64,000 bases of DNA from Candidatus Kapaibacterium sp. (GTDB taxonomy: Bacteria; Bacteroidota; Ignavibacteria; Kapaibacteriales; UBA7675), in assembly GCA_028284775.1 (NCBI GenBank), contig JANQRB010000021.1:62001-126000 (forward strand), in the 5' to 3' direction. A program made the translations under genes and the position numbers. Positions 18,050 to 30,400 of this stretch are shown in pieces; position 1 is the first letter of the stretch; the number at the start of each line of letters is the position of its first letter. The notes beneath the pieces were generated by a model. That model worked only from the letters and a program-made list of their open reading frames with translations, made no database searches and had not been told where the DNA came from.

Positions 18050-18166
18050 TTTGCCCTTGCAAGAGCTGCAAAGCATTCAGATGATGTACACAAAACGCGT
18101 GGGCCTCGATTCATGTTAGTAAACAAACCGGGAACAGACAGCCTGAGACCATTTCTAACAACATCA

Positions 18167-19900
18167 CTACTCGACAACAAACAAACCGGCATAGCGGCGG
18201 CTGTCGCCGTAGTTAATTTCGAGCATGTAGAGACCGGCCGGCCAGCCATCGGCGGCAAGGAAAAACTCGCGCGCAGCAGTGGTAACCGTCTGCTGCCAGA
18301 CTCTTCGTCCAAGGGTATTGAAGACTGTGACGATGCCGTCTTTGACGGGTTGATGGGGGATCGTGATAGTAATGTTTGCCCGGACCGGGTTGGGATAGAC
18401 GGTGGTCTGACAAATTACAGGCTCCTTGTCATTGATGGCGCTGACCGGGCCGCCGAGCTCGCCCGCCTTGTTAAATCCCTGCATGTATATGTCAAGTTCG
18501 CTGGAAGAGGGTCCTAGGATACGATCGTCCCGCCAGACGGCAACGAGATTGTCCTCGTCATCGATAGCAATGAGAGGAACAAGTTGGTCGCCCTCGACGG
18601 CGGAGACACGTAATTCGTCGTTCATCCAGACCGTCTCACCCATCGGATTGTAGCGTCTGGCGATAACGTCGGTGGTCGACCGGTCCCAGTAGCTCACGAT
18701 GACATCTCCACATGACGTCACCACCAGGGGCGGCACGCTGCCGGCGGTGATGCTCCGGAAAATGATGCCGTTGTCCCATTGCACCACGCCGATGGGGTTA
18801 ATTTTCTGTAGGCGATAGGCATCGCCGTCATGAAATGTAAAGTAGAGATTGCCGCCTTCGTCCACCAGGGCTTTGACCGGCGGCGAGGTCTCGTCAATAC
18901 TGTTAAGCATAAGCCCTGCCTCTTTCATCTCTTCTTCGCCCCAGAGGAGGTCGCCGGCGCCATTTAACTTTTGCCCGCGCGTGTGTTGTGGAGTATTGGG
19001 GTCGAAGAGACCGGGATTATCCTGCCAGAGCGCAATCAGGCCGCCGGCGCCGTCGGGGATAGCTCGCGCATTATTCAAACTGTGCTGCGAAGCGTGAATC
19101 AGGTGACCGATCGACGTTTTGAAGTTTCCCGCAAGCTCGAACTCTGCGTTGGCCCAGAGACGGTCGCCCGCGCCACTCAGATGCATACCGCGAATACTGT
19201 TTTGCTGGGCAGTTATATCCGCGAATTCGAACACGAGATAAATTCCGCCGGCGCCGTCAGAACAGACGTCGTATTCGTCTTGCGTGCAGGCGGGCGGATT
19301 GCTGCTCCAGGCCACGAATCTGCTCCAGCCCAAGCGGCCGTCCGGACCAAGCTTTTGGGCGTACAGCCCCTGCTCCAACCCGAGTACTCTGTCGTCGACA
19401 AAAGTGACGATCGCGCCACCCTGTCCGTCGCCGACGATCTTCGAACAGAACGAGGTTTCGTTTTGATCTTCATCCACCGGTGATACCAAAACTCCACCCG
19501 AGGTCCATTGTTCCTGACCGTTGGCGTTCATCCGCTGCGCATAAACTTCGGTGCTGCTGCCTTCCCGGTTGTCATACCAAGCGACAATGACGCCATCGGT
19601 ACCGTCACCTGTCATTGCGGAACCACGTTCACGCGCATCCGGATTGTCCGCCACCGCAACATCCCACATTAAATTGCCAAGCTGATCGATGCGAGCCAGA
19701 CGAACGTCATCATCGTTATCCAGTAAATGTTCATACAGGATGAATCAGCCGCCCTCCCCGTCGCTGAGAATTCCCTGATGCCGTTCCTGCCCGTCCTGAG
19801 CGGTTAAGCGGGCGTTTTCGTCCGGGTTTTGGTTCCACTGTGCGAGCGCCGGACTGTTGAATAATGCGCAGCAAGTGATAACAAGTATAAAGTGTTTCAT
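18167..19900 (-). pseudogene. T9SS cargo gene interrupted by an in-frame TGA at codon 52
   Basis: Reading from the ATG at 19900 gives a signal peptide 'MKHFILVITCCALFNSPALA', a mature start 'QWNQNPDENARLTAQD', then 'GILSDGEGG', a TGA stop at 19745-19747 and, in the same frame with no shift, 'FILYEHLLDNDDDVRLARID' running into the 500-aa remainder (from the next internal ATG at 19669). The body has repeated 'DGxGGxIVxWYDxR' segments and ends with a T9SS sorting domain ('TVYPNPVRANITITI' ... 'YAGLFVVE'). Without the N-terminal part the protein could not be exported, so this is probably a nonsense-mutated gene or a sequencing error. A purine-rich 'gggag' precedes the ATG. Confidence 0.8.
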
Positions 19901-20635
19901 TGGCTCCCTTTTTTGAATGCAAAACTAGCGCGATCGAAAGTGCGAGTAAATAACCCATTTGGGTAGTTTTGTGCTGGGGCAGCGTATGTCGCATCCGGCT
20001 GGCTTAGCCCCAATATTTTAAGCTTGACCCCTTGCGGGGGTTACTGACGGATCGTGTCCGTTGCCGTATCGCCCCAGGTCTTGCTTGCCCCACACGGCCG
20101 GGACAGAATGACAAAGTTCTTCATTTCTGAAAGCACGATTTTCCGACCGCTTAAGATTCTGAGCAGCCCGTTCGCTGTTATTTGGCGCAGAACAGCGGAT
20201 TGTGTTGCGGTCATGTGATCCGGTATTAGTATTGTTGCGAATTGTTCGGCGCACGAGCATTGAGATTGAGACTTCGCAACTGCCTTTATCGATACTGGAT
20301 TGTGTGTAATTCGGTGGTGGTGGTGGTGGTCTTGTATCAAGGCCTGATGGTGGTGGAGAGCGGCGGGAGGGCCCAACTGGTTAGTTTCCCCATCAGACAG
20401 TTGCTGCAACAACTATACTCCTTCAGAACTCCTCCCCCACATTACTCACATAATTTTGAGACTCCATCATCCGTCAACCAATTTCGGTCAAGCAATACAC
20501 TTTTCCAATAGAACACCCTCCAACAAGATGTAAACAAAGCAGCAGGCCGATACCATCCCCGGTTCACGGCCTGCCGCCGGCACTATTAAAGATGCTGCAA
20601 TCCAGCTTGCAAACACTTCAGTTTTTCAGACCAAT
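19901..20635. other. 735-bp region without a supported gene
   Basis: Contains the promoter of the minus-strand T9SS gene, a short 'ccccttgcgggg' hairpin near 20031-20040 and a (GGT)n microsatellite near 20313-20330. Several frames of 60-120 codons exist but have unusual, repeat-driven composition and no recognisable domain. Confidence 0.4.
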
Positions 20636-21769
20636 TCATTTCCGGATCAGCAGCTGCCTGATAATGCTGCGGCCGTCGAGTTGCAGCATAAGTACATAAT
20701 GCCCGTCAGCAAGATTGTTAAACACTATAGGCTCGGCTGTGGAATCATGATCGCGCTCAACCAGGCATCGTCCATCTATGCTCAACAGCTTCAGCTTAAA
20801 CTGCCGTCCCTCAAGCGCCGGGGGTAGATCGATATTCAGTCGTCCGCGGCTGGGATTCGGATAGATCTCAATATCATCACGCTCACTTTTCGCCGCTACG
20901 CTCGATACGGGCGCCATAATAATCCGTCGCAATCGCCCGATGCTCTCAGCTATGTAAAGCGTGTCTTCCGATGCCGTGAAGCCCAGGCCCAGTGGCCGCG
21001 TAAAACTTGCGTTCTCAAGCGGTCCATCCGCAAATCCCATCGCGGAGCCCGCAAAGAGCGTCACCTGCCCTTCCAGATCAATGGTATAGATCCGGTGACT
21101 TTGAGTCGCCGTCGCATACAATAGACGATCTTTGTTTCTGAATACCATGTTGCCGATGTTGATTCCCGGCTCCACTAGTTTCTCCATTGTCCGACTTTCC
21201 GTGTCGATTCGGAAGATGTTGCCACCGGGCGAATTTGCGACATACAAGTATCCCATGTGATCGAGCGCTATCCCTTGCGGACGATTTAGCTCGTTGGACG
21301 TCAGCAGCAGCTCCGATTCACCGTCCCTGTAGCGATAGACCTCGCGGCCGACAGGTCCCGGAACGCCGCCGAAAATTGAAAAGTATAAGGCGCCGGATGG
21401 CGCAACGACAAGGCCCGCCGGCCCTATCAACCCGCTGGCCAGTGTTCGAATATCGCCGGTCTCAAGATCGAATGATTTGACCGTGCCATTATCATAATTC
21501 GTTGCCACAAGACTGTTGCCGCGTCTGACGATGTTAATCGCACCGTTAAAGCCCGGTATGTAGTTCGGTTCGAATCTGCCGTCCGTGGTAAATACGCCGA
21601 GTGCCGTGCCCCCCAGCAGGCCACCGGGCGTCGTATAGACATCGCCGTTGCCGTCGACGTAAATTCCGTCCACAATTCGTATGTTTACAACGGCAGTTTC
21701 AACAGTCTGAGCCTTCGAAGCGGCGAAGTTCAACAGCAGCCCTAAAAACACAAGTCTCACAATAAGCAT
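20636..21769 (-). CDS. Secreted NHL-repeat propeller protein with T9SS sorting domain
   Basis: A 377-aa exported protein: signal peptide 'MLIVRLVFLGLLLNFAASKA', a six-bladed NHL/SMP30-like propeller ('DGIYVDGNGDVYTT', 'GPAGLVVAPSGALYFS', 'RPQGIALDHMGYLYVANS', 'RPLGLGFTASEDTLYIAES') and a sorting domain from 'EIYPNPSRGRLNIDL' to 'IIRQLLIRK'. I moved the start to the ATG at 21769 because the 61 codons upstream in the longer frame have no family match and hide the signal peptide. Function unknown; such propellers bind ligands or have lactonase-like activity. Upstream 21770-22287 shows no further gene. Confidence 0.85.
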   Translation of the reverse strand: MLIVRLVFLGLLLNFAASKAQTVETAVVNIRIVDGIYVDGNGDVYTTPGGLLGGTALGVFTTDGRFEPNYIPGFNGAINIVRRGNSLVATNYDNGTVKSFDLETGDIRTLASGLIGPAGLVVAPSGALYFSIFGGVPGPVGREVYRYRDGESELLLTSNELNRPQGIALDHMGYLYVANSPGGNIFRIDTESRTMEKLVEPGINIGNMVFRNKDRLLYATATQSHRIYTIDLEGQVTLFAGSAMGFADGPLENASFTRPLGLGFTASEDTLYIAESIGRLRRIIMAPVSSVAAKSERDDIEIYPNPSRGRLNIDLPPALEGRQFKLKLLSIDGRCLVERDHDSTAEPIVFNNLADGHYVLMLQLDGRSIIRQLLIRK

Positions 21770-22287
21770 ATCACACCTGTAATCTTGTAAATAGATACAA
21801 TAACTATCCATTACCCGATGCACTCCAACCATAGAGTTTTCATGCTCGCCCGACGAGGGATGTCCGCATGGGATGTCCGCCCGAGAGCGCTGAAAGCCTT
21901 CGGAGAGCTGGATTAGCAAAAGAATACAGGGGGGTGATTGAAGCTGCGACACAGGCTGTCGGGACGAGGTTACAATTGTCTGGCAGAAAAGTTCGCCCGG
22001 GATTACAAATCGATCTTTAGCGGCTTCGGATGCCTCGTCATGCCTTTCCCAACCACAACGACCGCCGCCACAAGCGAAGTCTGACCTCCGGACATGATGT
22101 GAGCCAACTCGGAACAGACACGAAATTTTTACTCCTCAAACGAATCTCAGAACTCGATCCTCCGTAGGTCGGAAGTTGCTTTGCAAAACACTTGCTCCCG
22201 GGCGGCGTATAAACGGCGGATCGAGGATCCTGGCGTCCTGCCGTGGCGCAACGCATTCCACTCACCCATCAGCAGCAGAATCAAGCT

Positions 22288-23829
22288 ATGAAGAACAAAG
22301 ACCAGCGAATACTTGCATCGATCGTTCTCGGCGCGATACTCCTGCGGCTGCTGTATCTCTGGATAGGCAGGCCGGAGTTTGTCGGCTGGTTTAATCACAC
22401 CTATTACTTTTATGTTCAAGTCAGGTCACTGTTACAGGATGGCAGCCTGGCATTTGCCGACATGCCTTTGTTGTTTTACATCTACGCGGCGGTCGCCAAG
22501 CTCCTGATGATATTCGGCCTCGAGCTTGACAATGCCATCGTCAGCTCGACACGCCTTCTGATGAGTATCATACCATCCTTGATACCGATTCCGATTTATG
22601 GTTTAATTAAACGTGTTAATCGCCCTCATCCGCTTCCGGCCACACAATGGGTGTTGATTGTCTGCGCCGCATTATTGCCGCTAAGTTTAAGTCACATGCC
22701 GGAGTTCCTGCAGAAAAATGCTCTCGGTCTGCTCCTGCTGGCTTCGCTTTTCTACTTTGCGCATAAACTCTTCGAAGAGTTCAGGTCGAAGGATGCATTC
22801 ATTGGTTTTCTTCTCTGTATTCTGATCGTGCTGACTCATTTCGGCACAATGGGCGCCATGATCGTTTATAGTTTTGCGATTTTCGTTGCATGTCTGATAC
22901 TCAACAGAAATTTCAAACAGAACCTGACAATCGCTGCCTTTCTCGCGCTATTGTTGATTATCAGCCTGTTGTCTCTATACTTCTTCGATCTGCAGCGCTT
23001 CGAACGAATTTTCCATTACATCGGCACGTCGATGGCGAGCTCTTTGCTGGGATTGATCTTCAGCCCCGACAGCGATACAAACCTTAAACTTTTGTCCGCG
23101 GCCGGCACTGTAATTCCTCTGGCTCTTGCCGGATTTTTTTACCGGATCTACTCTCGCAATCGAGCCGATCTGCCCAAAGAAGACAGTATACTCTGGCTCT
23201 CCAGCATCATATTCTGTTACCTCCTGGTATTGCCTGTATGGGATCATCATCTGGCGGCTCGCCTGAGTTTGTTTATCGGAATTCCGCTGCTTGTCATTTT
23301 TGCGTTTAACGACAAGATCGGCTTTCGCAAGCGTCATACCCGAATTGTCGTCATTGCGGCGGCGGCCGTGGGAATACTGGCTGTGGGATTCGGTGAATTT
23401 ATGAGTCTGAAATTTCACAATCGCGATAAAGACGAAGCCTTTGCCGACCTGATGAGGATGCAGGATCAGGTAAATCTTGGGGCCAATGACTTAGTCATCA
23501 CTAAAAACGGCGCCGAGCATATCTGTAACTGGTTCCTCGGTGTCAAGGCGGGCGTAATTACATCTCTGCAGCGCAGTGACTTCAAGAAGTATGACAACAT
23601 CTTCGTATTGAATCCGATCGAAGGAAGCCTGAATTTTCAGGGCATCGCCAATAAGAACGCCGACGCGGAGGCCGATCGCTATCTGTTTATGCTGCGTAAT
23701 ATCCCGAAACCGGACGGCGTGGCGAAGCTGTTCGAATCCCGACATATTGAGTTGTTTCGGCTTGAAGCGGCTCCGGATGACTGGCGTTTTGATGATGAAG
23801 GGTATTGGGTGAGTTATGGGGAGTGGTGA
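22288..23829 (+). CDS. Polytopic membrane protein, probable GT-C-type glycosyltransferase-like
   Basis: A protein of about 513 aa with some twelve transmembrane helices and a C-terminal soluble part of about 120 residues. The first periplasmic loop ('FNHTYYFYVQVRSLLQDG..AFADMPLLFYIYAA') resembles GT-C lipid-linked sugar transferases, with acidic residues in the expected position. I place the start at the ATG at 22288, directly before the first hydrophobic helix; a longer frame begins at 22243. The donor and acceptor cannot be predicted and no glycan genes surround it. The C-terminal soluble segment has no recognised domain. Confidence 0.6.
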   Translation: MKNKDQRILASIVLGAILLRLLYLWIGRPEFVGWFNHTYYFYVQVRSLLQDGSLAFADMPLLFYIYAAVAKLLMIFGLELDNAIVSSTRLLMSIIPSLIPIPIYGLIKRVNRPHPLPATQWVLIVCAALLPLSLSHMPEFLQKNALGLLLLASLFYFAHKLFEEFRSKDAFIGFLLCILIVLTHFGTMGAMIVYSFAIFVACLILNRNFKQNLTIAAFLALLLIISLLSLYFFDLQRFERIFHYIGTSMASSLLGLIFSPDSDTNLKLLSAAGTVIPLALAGFFYRIYSRNRADLPKEDSILWLSSIIFCYLLVLPVWDHHLAARLSLFIGIPLLVIFAFNDKIGFRKRHTRIVVIAAAAVGILAVGFGEFMSLKFHNRDKDEAFADLMRMQDQVNLGANDLVITKNGAEHICNWFLGVKAGVITSLQRSDFKKYDNIFVLNPIEGSLNFQGIANKNADAEADRYLFMLRNIPKPDGVAKLFESRHIELFRLEAAPDDWRFDDEGYWVSYGEW

Positions 23830-24062
23830 GGTATTGTTTGACCACGGAGACACGGGGAGGGTTTGGGAAATTCGGTTTTTTGGGGACCTGGGGAGACTGG
23901 TTGCTTGCGCTTGACACCAGGGTGGGATTGACGGATTTTGGGAGGAGGTATTGTTTGACCACGGAGACACGGGGAGGGTTTGGGAAGTCTTGTTTTTAGG
24001 GGGCAAATCCAGTCGGCCGGTTGCTTGCGCCTGACACCAGGGCGGGAATGACGAATTTTGGA
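23829..24062. repeat. 117-bp tandem direct repeat (two copies)
   Basis: Copy one starts at 23829, copy two at 23946. Both open 'aggtattgtttgaccacgga' and run on through 'gacacggggagggtttggga', and both end with 'gacaccagggYgggaWtgac' followed by 'g.attttgg'. The middle differs. The first copy begins at the stop codon of the membrane protein gene. A degraded related stretch lies near 46780-46825. The remaining gap to 24421 (about 360 bp) contains only an unrecognised 60-codon minus-strand frame. Confidence 0.75.
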
Positions 24063-24421
24063 CGGTAGGATCTCCTCGCGGAATCCGGCTGGGTAAAATG
24101 ATAAACAGATCCTTCGCTGCTGCGAATTTTTGCCTTTCTCTCGGCACTAACAATCACAAAATGCTTATATTTGAGGTCTCCAACGTTACGTGCCTGTAAG
24201 CTGCTTTAGAGAACGGTTTGCCGGCCTGAGTCCGGTTATCGAAGCGCGGGGCTGTAGTGAGCAAGAATCCACGATTGCAAACGGCCTTTTTGAAATCCCG
24301 GCCTGCCGCCACTGATGCAGTTTGCACATTCAACATCGATCATCCGCATTTCGACCCCTTCAACAGGGCAGGCGACTCAAGCGGTAATTCTGCTTCTCAC
24401 TAATTCTGACACTGGATTCTC

Positions 24422-27400
24422 TTGCGTGCAACAAGCAACGGTCGCTCATCACTCATCTATGAGCTGACCCAAAACCAACTCGACATCCGGCTCGCTCAGG
24501 ATTTGCATCCCGATAGCGCGCTCTTTAATATCGGCGGCTACCTGCGCATTGACGGCAGGATCGAACCGGCTGTCATGAAAAAGGCCCTCGTGCACTTAGT
24601 TGGCGAATATGACGCTTTGCACTTGCGCTTCGGTCTGCGCGATGGGCTTCCCTACCAGTACTTCATCGAGCCCGATGGCCCGGATATTCCACTGGTCGAT
24701 ATGACGGACCAGCCTGATCCTGCCGCGGCGGCGCTGCAATGGATGCAAGAGCAATTCGCCCGTCCTTTCCGTCACTTCGACCGGGCCCTCTTTGACTTCG
24801 CCGTCGTCAAAATCTCCGAAGAGCGCTGGTACTGGTTTTTTAAGTATTATCATTTGATCAATGACGGCTGGGGAATTTCACTGCTCACCGAACGCCTGAA
24901 GGTACTATACTCCGCGCTCAGCGAGGATGCCGCCATTCCGCCGAATCCGGTCATATCGTATCGGGAAAAGATAAAGGACGACAAGCAGTACCTGGAGTCG
25001 GCCAGGTATCGACAGGATCGCCGGTATTGGGAGAATTGTTTCGCAAGCTTACCGCCGATTGCATTCCCCGAAGCTACGGATAGCGAAGGAATGCGCACTC
25101 AACGTCATACCATTGAAATCCAACGGGCGCATTACGGTGAATTGCAGGAGCTGGCGCGTGCCAATGGCCTCAGCATCTTTCATCTGATGCTCGCCCTGGT
25201 GTACGTCTACTTCAGCCGCTTGCAGCAACAGGAGGAGATCGTCCTGGGCCTGCCGATCCTGAACCGCAGCAGTGCCGCATTCAAACGCTGCGGCGGCCTA
25301 TTCACTGGAATCTGCCCGCTACGCCTGTCCCTTCCGGGCGATGCCAGCCTGATCGAATTTGCGGCATTGATCAAAAGCAGGCTGCGCGACGTCTATCGTC
25401 ATCAGGCCTTCCCCATCGGTCATATTCACCAAATTGTTGCCAATACCCACCGGCAGCGACATCCACTGTTCAACATCACCGTTAACTTTATCGATCACAA
25501 CTATTCCGCGCCGATCGGCGACAGCCCGACCGCTGTCCTATCACTTTCTCCCTGCGCGCAGGCGGAAGCTCTGAGTATATGGATTCGCGATTTCAACGAC
25601 GGGCGGAGTGTTCATCTTGATCTCAACTTTCAGACGGGCATCTTCAGCGACGCCGCGATGGAGCAGATCAGCACCCGGCTCCGTCAGCTTTTACAGATCG
25701 TGAGGGCTCAGGCCGACAGACCTGTTCATCAGATTGATTTGCTGCCGCCGAAGGAACGCAGGCGCATCACTGTCGACTATAACGCAAGCGAGCAGGAGTT
25801 TCCCCCAACCCTGCTGCCGGAGCTGATCGACCGGCAGGGCGAACTGCGACCCGAGGCGATCGCCCTGGTCTTTCAGGACCAGAGTTTGACCTATGACAGC
25901 CTTTTGGAACGGGCGAATCGGCTGGCGAGCCACCTGCGGGACAGCGGCATCGGCCCGGAAGTATTCGTCGGCATCGCTGTCGATCGTTCGTTGTCGATGA
26001 TGGTCGCTTTGCTGGGCGTCCTGAAAGCGGGCGGCGCCTATCTGCCGCTCGATCCGGCCTTTCCGGTCGATCGTCTGGCATATATGCTTGAAGACGCGGG
26101 AGTCGATACCATCATCACGACAGCTGACATTCTGCCGGCCGGACTGACGGACGGACGCCGCTGTGTCTTTTTGCAGCCGGAGGATGGCGAGCTCGAGGAT
26201 CAAGAGCATGCAGCCGAGCGGCGAGCTGCACGGCGGTCGGAGAGAACTGCCGCTGCGGATAGGGCCGATGCGACAATCGGGATGGCCTGCCCGGCGGGAC
26301 CGGAAAATACGGCCTACATCATTTATACCTCAGGCTCGACCGGCAAACCCAAGGGTATCCGGATTTCCCACGGGGCATTGACAAATTTTCTGCATGCAAT
26401 GACCGCGAAACCCGGACTGACCGACCGGGATACGATGCTGGCGCTAACAACCATTTCATTTGACATTGCGGTGCTCGAATTGTGGGCGCCCCTCGCTCTC
26501 GGGGCACGCGTCCTTATTGGCGATAAGGAAACGGCCGCCGATGCCGGGCGTTTACTGCAGCTGATGCGCAATTCGGCGGCGACGGTTATGCAGGCAACGC
26601 CGTCGACATGGCAGATGCTGCTGCACGCAGGCTGGCGGCAATCGCTGGCGCTGCGTCTCTTCAGCGCGGGCGAAGCGCTGCCGACACATCTGGCGGATCG
26701 ACTGCTGCGCCTGGGAAGCGAGGTCTGGAATCTCTACGGCCCCACAGAGACCACCATCCATTCGGCTGTCCAAGAGCTTGGTCCGCAGGCCCGCCAGGAT
26801 CTGCAGGGGACATCCGAAGCGGTTGGGCGGCCAGTTGCCAACACCCGCATTTTCATCCTGGACCGGCACTTTCAGCTTGTGCCCCAGGGCGCGGTCGGCG
26901 AAGTGTTTATCGGCGGCGCCGGCCTGGCCACGGCTTATCTGAATCGGCCGGCGCTCACTGCTGAGCGTTTTGTCTGCGATCCCTTCGCCACGCAGGCGGG
27001 CACACGCCTCTACCGCACGGGTGACCTGGGACGCCGCCTGGCGGACGGACGAATCGAATTGCTCGGACGGATCGACCATCAGGTCAAAATTCGCGGCTTC
27101 CGAATCGAAACCGGTGAAATTGAAGCGCTGCTGCTGCAGCATCCTTCTATTGCGCAGGCGCTGGTAATGGTACGCGAAGACCGGCCGCAGGACAAACAAC
27201 TCGTGGCCTATCTGCGGATTGCCGAGGATGGTCCGCAGCCGGAAACGGATGAGCTGCGCGCTTTCCTGGCTGCTCGCGTGCCGGATTACATGCTGCCGGG
27301 CTTCTTTGTCACGCTGACGGCTTTTCCACTTACACCCAACGGCAAGATCAACCGCAGCGCCTTGCCCGCGCCGCGCCAGACTGAATCGTCATCCTCGGCC

Positions 27401-30400
27401 GCGGCTTATGTCGAGGCGCGAACAGAAACCGAAAAGCAGGTCGCAGGCATCTGGCGCGAGGTTCTGGGCCTGCCAAAGATCAGCGTCGACGATCAGTTTC
27501 TGCACATCGGCGGCCATTCTCTGCTCGCGGTACGGATTGTTGCGCGGATTCGAACACTCATGCGCATCGAAGTGCCGCCGCGTGTAATTTTTGACCGTGC
27601 CACCATTGGTGCCCTGAGCAACTACATTGATCGACAAGGCCCCGGAACGGACATCGCGAGCTCGCAAATTACAAGGGTCGAGCGCCGGGATGAGCTGCCG
27701 CTTTCCTACGCTCAACAGCGCTTGTGGTTTCTCGATCAGCTCGAAGGACCGAGCGCGACTTATGTAATCCCCATCGCTTTCCAGGTTCGCGGCAGGCTCG
27801 ATCTGAACATCCTGGCGGATTGCTTCACCGCGCTCTGCCGCCGCCATGAAATTCTGCGCAGCAACTTCCGGAGTGTCGAGGGGCAGGCCGTCCAAAGCAT
27901 CCGTCCGCCCGAGCCTTTTCGGATCCGGACAGTCGAAATCGATCCTTCCACGAGTGACGCTGACCTTAACAGTGCAGTAGAACAGGAGGCAAAAAAGACC
28001 TTCACGCTGAGCGATGAATCACTGCTGCGCGTCACGGCATTTCAAAGGAGCGGCACGACAAGCATATTGCTGATCACGATGCATCATATTATCGCCGACG
28101 CCTGGTCGATCGATATTTTGCTGCGCGAACTTGGACTAATTTACGATGCTTTGCAACGCGGCGAGCAGCCGGCATTGGCGGATTCGGGAATACAATTCGC
28201 CGACTATTCGGTCTGGCAGCGACGGTGGCTTACAAGCGCTGCCTGCGCCGAGCAGTTAAGGTATTGGCGCCGGCAGTTGCGGGATGCGGATGCCCTGCTT
28301 GCCGTCGCAACAGATCGAGCCCGGCCGGCGACACAGAGTTTTAGGGGCGCCATGCTGCGCTTCAGCATCGATGCAGAGCTCAGCCAACAGTTGGAGGCTT
28401 TGAGCCGCCGGGAAGCCGTCACGCTCTTTATGACCATGCAGTCCGCCTGGCTCTGCCTGCTCGGGCGCTACAGCGGCCAACACGACATCGTGATCGGATC
28501 ACCGATCGCCAACCGGCAGCATCAGGATGTCGAGCAGCTGATCGGCTTTTTTGTTAACACCCTGGCTTTGCGGGCGGACTTATCAGGCAATCCGAACTTT
28601 CAGGAATTGCTCGGACGCGTTAAACAAACAGCGCTGGAGGCATACGCCAATCAGGAGATTCCTTTCGACCAGGTCGTTGATGAATTGGGACTTGAACGCA
28701 AGCTCAGCCACAGTCCTCTCTTTCAGGTGATGTTTAACTGGGAAAATACGGCACTGACGGAGATACAGCTGCACGAGGCGAAGCTCAGCTTTGTTCCCCT
28801 GCACAACGAGGTTGCCAAGTTTGACCTGACGCTCTCCATGGGGCCGCGCGGGGACGGCCTGGCCGCCTCGCTCGAATACAATACGGACTTGTTCGAGCGA
28901 GCGACGATCGAGCGCATGGCCGACCATCTGCTTAACCTGCTTCAGAGCATTGTCGAGAATCCGAACCAGGGCATCGAAGATTTGCAGTTCTTGAGCGCCG
29001 CCGACATTAAGCGCCAGACCGATGAGTGGAATCGGGCGCCGCGGCCTCTGCCGGATATGCGCTGCGTTCATCAACGCTTTGAAGACTGCGCACGACGGAC
29101 GCCTGAGGCTCTGGCGCTGGTGATGGAGGGCGAACGCTGGACCTACGCGGAGCTCAATCAGCGCAGCAATCGCCTGGCGCACTATCTTCGCAGTCAGGGC
29201 ATTGGACCGGAACAGCGCGTGGCGATTCTGATGGAACGCTCTCCGCTCATGATTACGGCAATACTGGCGACGCTGAAAGCCGGGGCGGCTTATTCCGCGC
29301 TCGACAACGATGCGCCAGCCGAACGTCTGTCCTATATGCTCGCGGACCTGGAAGCGCCTTTGCTGATTACTCAACAGTCTTTAATGTCCGGCCTGCCGTC
29401 TACGGTCTGCCCGCTGCTCTGCCTGGACGCGGCTGAAGATATTCTCGCCGGCTTTGCCGCGACGAATGTCCTTAATCGCGCCGAGGCGGGACATCTGGCT
29501 TATTGCATCTTCACTTCAGGCTCAACGGGAATTCCCAAAGGCGTGATGGCGACGCACGCCAATCTCTTAAACATTCTCGATGGCTTCGAAAGCCTGCATC
29601 TTCATAGCGAATCCCGCGTCAGCGCATCCATTGCCGCCTGGCATTTCGATGCTTCCGTCTGGGAAATATTCTCGATGCTGGCATATGGCGGCACGCTGCA
29701 CATATTGCCGCCGGAGATTCATTCCCGGGCCGCCGCCTATGCGCAGTATATCATCGACCATCAGCTCTCCAGTATTTTGTTAATGCCGGCTCTTTTGCCG
29801 GAATTCGTCGCTTATCTGGAGCAGCATCCACAGCCCAACAACATCAAGGGCGTTAATCTTGCATTCGAACCCATAGCGCAGAAAACGATCCAGCGTTTGC
29901 GGAACTTGCTGCCGGATGCTTTGATTCTCAATGGCTATGGCCCCACCGAAGCAAGTATCTGCTGTACAAATCTTAAGTTTCAATCGGCCGACGAGCCCGA
30001 GCGGCGCACTTCGGTCGGCGAGCCAATGCCCGGCTATACGGTTTATATAGTCGACAAGAGCCTGGGCCTTGTACCGCAAGGCGTTAATGGAGAAATTGTC
30101 ATCGGCGGGCTGGGCGTAACGCGCGGCTATCTTAAACGACCGGCGATAACGGCTGCCCGGTTTGTGCCAGATCCTTTCAGCAGCAGTCCGGGCGCCCGCC
30201 TGTACCGCTCGGGCGACCTGGGGCGCTACCTGCCCGATGGCAAGCTCGAATTTGTCGGGCGCGCCGATCATCAGGTGAAGTTCCGCGGTTTTCGCATCGA
30301 GCTCGGTGAAATCGAAGCCGCCCTCAACAGCCTGCCGACGCTTCGTCAGAGCGTCGTCCTGCTGCGTGAAGACCAGGCCGGACAGCAGCGTCTGGCAGCC

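Noticed and set aside
20041..20412. 123-codon minus-strand frame with a His-rich segment
   Set aside because: The His run comes from a GGT microsatellite read in reverse; remaining sequence shows no family.
24154..24336. 60-codon minus-strand frame ('FDNRTQAGKPFSKAAYRH') upstream of the NRPS
   Set aside because: No recognisable domain and it lies in a non-coding, repeat-bearing gap; could be part of a dispersed element but evidence is too thin.
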